Of a DNA stretch of 64,000 bases, positions 58,667-64,000 are shown piece by piece. Both the position numbers and the translations under genes were made by a program. The DNA is taken from contig NC_060233.1 of the NCBI RefSeq assembly GCF_021155775.2, positions 3,018,501-3,082,500 of the forward strand, written 5' to 3'. Each line of letters opens with the position of its first letter. Positions within the stretch are counted from its first letter, which is position 1. Source of the DNA: Neodiprion pinetum (taxonomy: Eukaryota; Arthropoda; Insecta; Hymenoptera; Diprionidae). The notes under the pieces were generated by a model. It did not search any database and had not been told where the DNA came from. It saw nothing but the letters and a program-made list of their open reading frames with translations.

Positions 58667-61116
58667 TCTACGTCCACAACTTTTCTTGCCTATCTACTTG
58701 AGAACTGAGATCATTTTCGAAAGGGACCAAATGTCAGAGAAACCAGTTTTTTTCAGCCTTGCAGTTATCCTGTATTTTTAGTGGATAAAAGGGGAAAAAT
58801 CGACAGTATCGACTCTCGCAGGTTCAGATGCCATTGACGCGGTACATTCGTCGTATTTCGTGTTGTCCCCTCTTTTCGTTAACATGACGCACGGGACAGA
58901 GGAACGAGAGTATTATACGTATAGTGCAGCAATTTCACAACGTCGTGTGAGTCATACGTGTGCAGGTGGTTCGACTCCTGCGACGCCGAATACACATTTC
59001 GCTGACGGAATCACCCCGAGAGGATTTGCTCGTCCGGTTCCCTCGGACTCCAGGCTCGAGGGGACATTCGATCAAGGAAGTCATAGGTTATGTACATTCA
59101 ACAGCGATGCTGTTGGAGATGAAATCGTAAATGAATGTAAGCGAAATAACGAGAAATCAATCGAGATAACCGAAGTCATTGGAAATCGTTGGAAATCACT
59201 TGAAATTAGATTACAGCGATGAAAAAATTGCCCTGAAATTTATGGAAATTGCTGATCTTGCGGTAAATTTTTAATGATTTCTTTAGTATGTTCTTACCTT
59301 GATTTCTAGTTTGCAAATGATTTTCGAACGATTTGTTGTGGATTTCTTGTGACTCTGGTTAATCCGTGAATCCTTTAAATTCTCCTAGAATTCTAGGAAA
59401 TTATTGGAAATCAGGGGTGAAACAAAAACTGAATGAAAATCACGCGACAAGCTGCGAATCGATAAAACGAACTGAAATCACTGATTCAATTTCGTATCGG
59501 TTGTTAAATGGTCTTGCCTTTCCAATGATAGTCATCGATTCTTCTTCCATTTTCAACTCGAGTTTTTTTTTTTTTTTTTTACTAGACGAACAAAAATCGG
59601 CATCGCCACAATTCGTCGAAAGACACAAATTTCAATTCGTCACTAACGTGAATTTTCATCAGAGTTTAAATTCCGACTTTCGAGGAGCTGGGGAATCGGT
59701 GCTGTTCGAAATTGTCGGCCATTCTCCTTTCGTTGAAGGGATTCCCGACTTCGGATGAGGATGAGGGCTTGATTCAATCGCTTAATTCATCCTCTTGTGC
59801 GGCGTGCGCGCGATGAAAACCGAGTGACAGTCGGAATGAGATTATATTCGAAATATATTTATTATCAAATTAATGTCCCTGACAAAAAGCCGTGATTTGC
59901 ATTGAACCAATTCTCCGGAGCTTTTATGCAGCCACTCGGCTCAGAGAATTTCAGTAACATTTCAGGGCACCCCGCACTTACATTAAATATATATATATAT
60001 ATAAGTGACGATCGTAATTTCGAGTTATAAATTAGGTGCAGATATCGAGTAAATTGTCGAAATAATTCGGCAAAGGGAAAGAAAAGGACGTAAAGCTCGT
60101 CATGGCCGAATGAGAATTCGGTAAAAGACGTGTAAAAGTGAAAAGCGTCGGTCACCCTGAGGAACAGAAAGCCCTGGTTTTGCGAAGCAGCGTTAAGGCG
60201 CATAGCGAGACAGCGACGAATTTGTACAAAGCTTGAGCTATTAGTCAAAGCTCCGGTAAACTAGCTGCGCGGCTACACGTTGCGGAGTTTAATCCGCGTC
60301 AGGCCGCTGTCCGCCCTCTTTGTGATATTTTGTCATCTCTGTGGAGTTGTGGAAAATACCAAAGCTCGCCAACCGCTCGTGTACTAAGTCCGAAACAAAG
60401 GGCGGAATGAATGTCGGAAAATTGAAGTGAAAAATAAAAACCGCGCGACGGATACTCGATGCTCGGGCAAGAATGGATAATAAAAAAGAAAAATCGAGGG
60501 GTCGCTGATTATTTTAGCAATTCTTTTCTACTCTCGGGCCGGGAGAATCGGCGACACCGACCCTCCCGCTAAAAATATTCATATCTGGCAAATCTGCTCG
60601 CCAACCCAAGCGGAGCTTTAAACGAGCTTTGACCCGCTACTAGCTGAAGGTGAATCCTAATGCGAGAATAATATTAAGATTAACCCTTAACGCTCGTTTT
60701 GTTTTTCCCGAGGTTACTTTTATGGACTGCGCACATTTCACCCCGTATCCCTCGCATTTCTATGAGGCGTTCCCTGCCAATTCAAGCGACGCTTCAACCT
60801 ATTAGACATAATTTTAATATATTCAAACACGTAGTACAGGGCAAACGTTTTCATGAATAGTATTCACACGGCAAATTATCGGGGAGAAACAGGCGGGGAC
60901 AAAGAATGGAAAGTTCACACGGTAGAAAACCTAATTTATCATACCGGTTTGAAAATTTAGATCAGTGAGAATTTCCGTAGCTCAATTCTGTACTTCCGTA
61001 AGCTTGTTTCAACTATTCTGTATTCAGAGCTTTTCACGTTTCGAAATTCTAACAATTAATTAAGCGAACAGCGTATAAAAATATGGTCAAAATTTACTGT
61101 AGGTGGGTGGAGTTTT

Positions 61117-61135
61117 CGGCATGGAACGCCCCATA
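61117..61135. repeat. Solo terminus related to the 22.5-kb fold-back element
   Basis: CGGCATGGAACGCCCCATA is close to the terminal sequence of the element at 22,491-23,123. No matching opposite end was found nearby, so it may be a solo or truncated end, or an abundant host motif. Confidence 0.35.
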
Positions 61136-61490
61136 TTTTTTCTCCCTAAAACACGCAAAACAATGCCGCGCGTGAATTTACTTTCATAACGTGGATGTTG
61201 CCTAAGGATTACACGCATAAACCTTGCGCTGCTGTGTTTTCGTTCCTTTTTATCCCGTGTAACCGCTGATGGTCTGACGTACGGGAAATTCTGAAAGCAT
61301 GGAGGATGTTCTCTCAGCTCCTAGTCGGGAAAAAAAAGTCGTTTGAATTATGGTACAAGCCCAGCGGCACAGCCTCGGAAACACATTTTTTTCTTCTCTC
61401 TCTCTCTCTCAATCTCTCTCGCAGGATTTCTTGCATACGATATAATAATTCAATACACGTGTATTTATTTATGCCAAATTTGCACTCGTC

Positions 61491-61520
61491 ATATTTATTT
61501 ATTTATTTATTTATTTATTT
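61491..61520. repeat. (ATTT)n microsatellite
   Basis: About seven ATTT units ending in a T run. Confidence 0.9.
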
Positions 61521-62892
61521 TTTGTTTCTTTGTTTTTTGGGATCTGCTGAGATTCATCTCTCGAGACATTTTTCGATAAACAGCGGAGGAAGAAACGTTG
61601 GCGTAAAATTTACAGAAGCACCGAAATAAGGGCTGAACGGGCAGCTTTTGTACATCAGAGCTTGCGGATCGGGGCGAAGGGAGTTCCGGAAGCCGGAACG
61701 AACCCCATCCGGGATAAAATCCGTTCGCGGCAACGGATGAGCTCGACGGAAGACGCCGGCTGGCTGCTCCATAAACAGAGCTTACGTGTCTGGCTGGCTG
61801 GCTGGCTGCGAGGGTGGGTGGTGAGTTTCAGTTCCGGTACAGGAGGATCATCATTCGATGCACCGAGCGGCGAACCCGTCTCTCAAGCTGATCTCCTGCT
61901 GCTGGGAAAAGGAGCCTGTTTTTAGTCCCTCGAAACACAAACTGTGATCAGGTTCCGTCGACGCGCGAGACGAAGGGCTCGAAAAGGCTCATGATCCATT
62001 AAAGTTGTGTTCCTAAGTTACATGCGTATAAGGTAGTGAAAATCAGTCGAGTCGGTCTGGAACGGGTATTTTTCTTACCTTTAAATTCTCATTTATTCAA
62101 AGCTTCTTGTTTCTCTTTTATACCTGATTCAGCATCCCCGCGGTTTCAACCCCCGTCGGTTCGTGCTGCCACCTTTTAGCGAGGGTTGAAAACACTTTTC
62201 CCAAACTTGCGCGGAATTTACGTTTTTGGATTGTATATAACATTTAAAATTTATTTTGATTTATATTAATCATGGACACAACATAAATATCTGTTTGACA
62301 AACGATTATTTTTTTTTTTTATTATTTCCAAACACCGAATCGAGTCCCTCGAAAATTTGCCAAAATGATGACGATTTGGAATTTTTTTGAAGTGTGAAGA
62401 GCTCCAAAAAAAAACAAACAAAAAAAACAAAAAAAAAAACACCGACACAAAACCTCGGTCCGGTTGTCGAGAATTTTCCGCGCGCATCAAAGCCCGAAAT
62501 AATTCATACTTCGGGATTCGGGGCACGTGCTGCAGGGGGCGAGTTGACGCCGTGAGGAATCCTCGAGGGCAGGGGCGGCAGGAGCGCAGGTGGAGGCGGA
62601 AGTGGGGGCGATGCATCGATCCGTCGGTGCCAGGTCAAGCCGGCTTTCCCACCCCCGGCTATGACTCGCGCCGCTCCGGCGTTCCGCGTTATTTTGCATC
62701 GCTATTATTTATGCGAACTGCCTCCCCTCCGGGTACCCCCACCCCCACCCCCCCCCCACCTGCCGTGCTACATTCGGTTGAATAATTAGAACAGGGCTTA
62801 GGGAATTAGAAGCTTGTATCCCGGCTCCCGCCCCAGACTGGAATTCCCTACGGTTGGTATACACGGATACACATACGTATGTGTGTTATTTT

Positions 62893-62919
62893 TATATGTA
62901 TGTATGTATGTATGTATGG
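62893..62919. repeat. (ATGT)n microsatellite
   Basis: TATGTATGTATG repeats, followed by GTGT and later a (TA)n-rich run at 63,306-63,346. Confidence 0.9.
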
Positions 62920-62987
62920 AATACGCATATACATGTGTGTGTACGTACGAATACGTGCTCGTGTGAAATATCCAACGAAGCGTCAAT

Positions 62988-63010
62988 CCCCCCCCCCCCC
63001 CCCCCCCCCC
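62988..63010. repeat. C tract of 23 bases
   Basis: Uninterrupted run of 23 C following CGTCAAT. The length is uncertain in any assembly. Confidence 0.9.
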
Positions 63011-63476
63011 AGACGCAACCCGTTCTTCGGACGCGGTTTTGTCTTTCGATATTTTTTTGTATTTCGTCTGTATCAATTTTTTTTTTTTTTTTTCTATCCT
63101 CTTCCCTGGAGCGGGCGGATTTTTTATCGACCAATTTCGCGGCGGGACAATTTTCAATTTCAATGTTTTTCGTTTTTTTTTTTTTCACATGTTTTCCAAT
63201 CAAATCGCATGCAAAAGTTATCATTCACTCGCGGAATAAACCCTGGCCAATTTTTTATTATACGTATAGTTGCGAGATATTTTCAATCGCGCGTGCTCTT
63301 GGAATATATATACATATATATATATACATATATGTATATACATATGTCAATTTTTTTCACCGATCGTTGAATTATTAAATAGTCGATTCAATTGGTGCCG
63401 TTATTTTGAACCTGACGAATTACATACCGGAGAATAAATCTGCTTATTCAGGTTCTCGACTTCCTCGTCAGCTGTA

Positions 63477-63804
63477 TTAGGGGGGGACACCTTGGACGGT
63501 CTAGAATTTATATACCTATTTTGAAGAGTTTTTTTTTTTTTTGTTTTTTTTTCTCATAGTTTCACGAACATTTTGGAATTTGTTTTTCATTTATTGTTTT
63601 CATTTTAAAATGCCGCCATTGTGTTATTAATTTCTCAACGGAAAAAATTCGCAAATGTTCTTGGAAGCTATGATTAATAAAGCCCTCATACTCAAGTTGC
63701 TCCGAGTGTTTTCGTTTTCTTAAAAAAAATATTTAAAAAAAAAAGAACAAAGCTCGTAAAAATATGCATGATCTTAGACCGTCGAAAGTGTAGCCCCGCC
63801 TTAA
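63477..63804. mobile_element. TTAA-bounded MITE, family C, copy 3 (internally deleted)
   Basis: The left end TTAGGGGGGGACACC with TTGGACGGTCTAGAAT and the right end TAGACCGTCGAAAGTG...CCCCGCCTTAA are inverted copies of each other. Internal segments ATGCCGCCATT, TGTTATTAAT and AAGTTGCTCCGAGTGTTTTC match copy 1. The middle part containing GCATGAAGCATATAA is absent, so this is a shorter derivative of about 328 bp. Confidence 0.68.
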
Positions 63805-64000
63805 CTTCGGTTCGTGGTCGGTGTTTTGTGGCAGTAAACGAAAGTCGAAGCTTGCCGAACTGCCAAAGCTTGCGGCGAGCTTTTGCCGTGCCCCAGATCC
63901 CAAAAGCGATTAAATCAGAACGAACTTGCGAAGCGCATTCCTCGGCTCGAAGTGGGAAAATTGGAAGAAGAGAAGGGGAATTAGAAAGAGCCGAACATTT

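Larger units (their letters stand above)
58691..63476. other. No identifiable gene; simple repeats at the end
   Basis: 59,140-59,420 is rich in the word TGGAAATCA. Long T tracts, an ATTT array, a C tract and TA/TG arrays crowd the last 2 kb. ORFs there are driven by these repeats. Confidence 0.5.

Noticed and set aside
58965..58985. GGTTCGACTCCTGC, resembling a tRNA T arm
   Set aside because: The stem and loop lengths do not fit, and no A box is present.

Overview
The window looks like a non-coding stretch of an insect nuclear genome, most likely hymenopteran. The reasons are interspersed TTAGG/CCTAA runs (the insect telomere pentamer, absent from Diptera), many CpGs, many microsatellites and long homopolymers, dense short inverted-repeat transposons, and no bacterial-type gene spacing. 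The order is inference. Outside one retrotransposon I could not identify a protein-coding gene with confidence; only one possible coding exon (41,331-41,633, minus strand) is listed, at low confidence.

The main feature is a complete, very young Ty3/Gypsy-type LTR retrotransposon on the minus strand at 13,510-21,128. It has two almost identical LTRs (977 and 975 bp) ending TG...CA, a 4-bp target duplication (CCCT), a primer-binding site matching the 3' end of tRNA-Lys(UUU), a polypurine tract and three long ORFs. These are gag, then protease-reverse transcriptase-RNase H, then integrase. Gag and pol are joined by a canonical -1 slippery heptamer (T TTA AAC) that directly touches the gag stop codon. 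The pol and integrase frames are also in -1 relation, with an A AAA run directly touching the pol stop. There is no env ORF. Gag lacks a CCHC zinc knuckle but has a PPPY motif.

The other recurring theme is non-autonomous DNA transposons with long inverted arms (fold-back or MITE type). Clear ones lie at 6,368-6,765, 22,491-23,123, 28,597-29,034, 29,771-30,350, 38,603-39,106, 43,145-43,325, 51,443-52,048, 55,449-55,556 and 58,551-58,666. The 29.8-kb and 51.4-kb elements are two copies of one family, close to identical in the core. The 55.4-kb and 58.5-kb elements are two copies of another. A separate family bounded by TTAA-like ends occurs three times (11,975-12,572; 23,691-24,206; 63,477-63,804). 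Shorter candidate elements lie at 31,198-31,329, 32,099-32,461, 33,418-33,619 and 41,777-42,027.

Tandem repeats include a five-unit, roughly 93-bp minisatellite with TTAGG runs inside each unit (49,245-49,672), a 53-bp repeat with CCTAA runs (7,258-7,385), many di-, tri- and tetranucleotide arrays, and long G or C tracts. A perfect 18-bp hairpin stem sits at 21,815-21,866. The remaining stretches are probably intergenic or intronic DNA; they are listed so the reader knows they were looked at.
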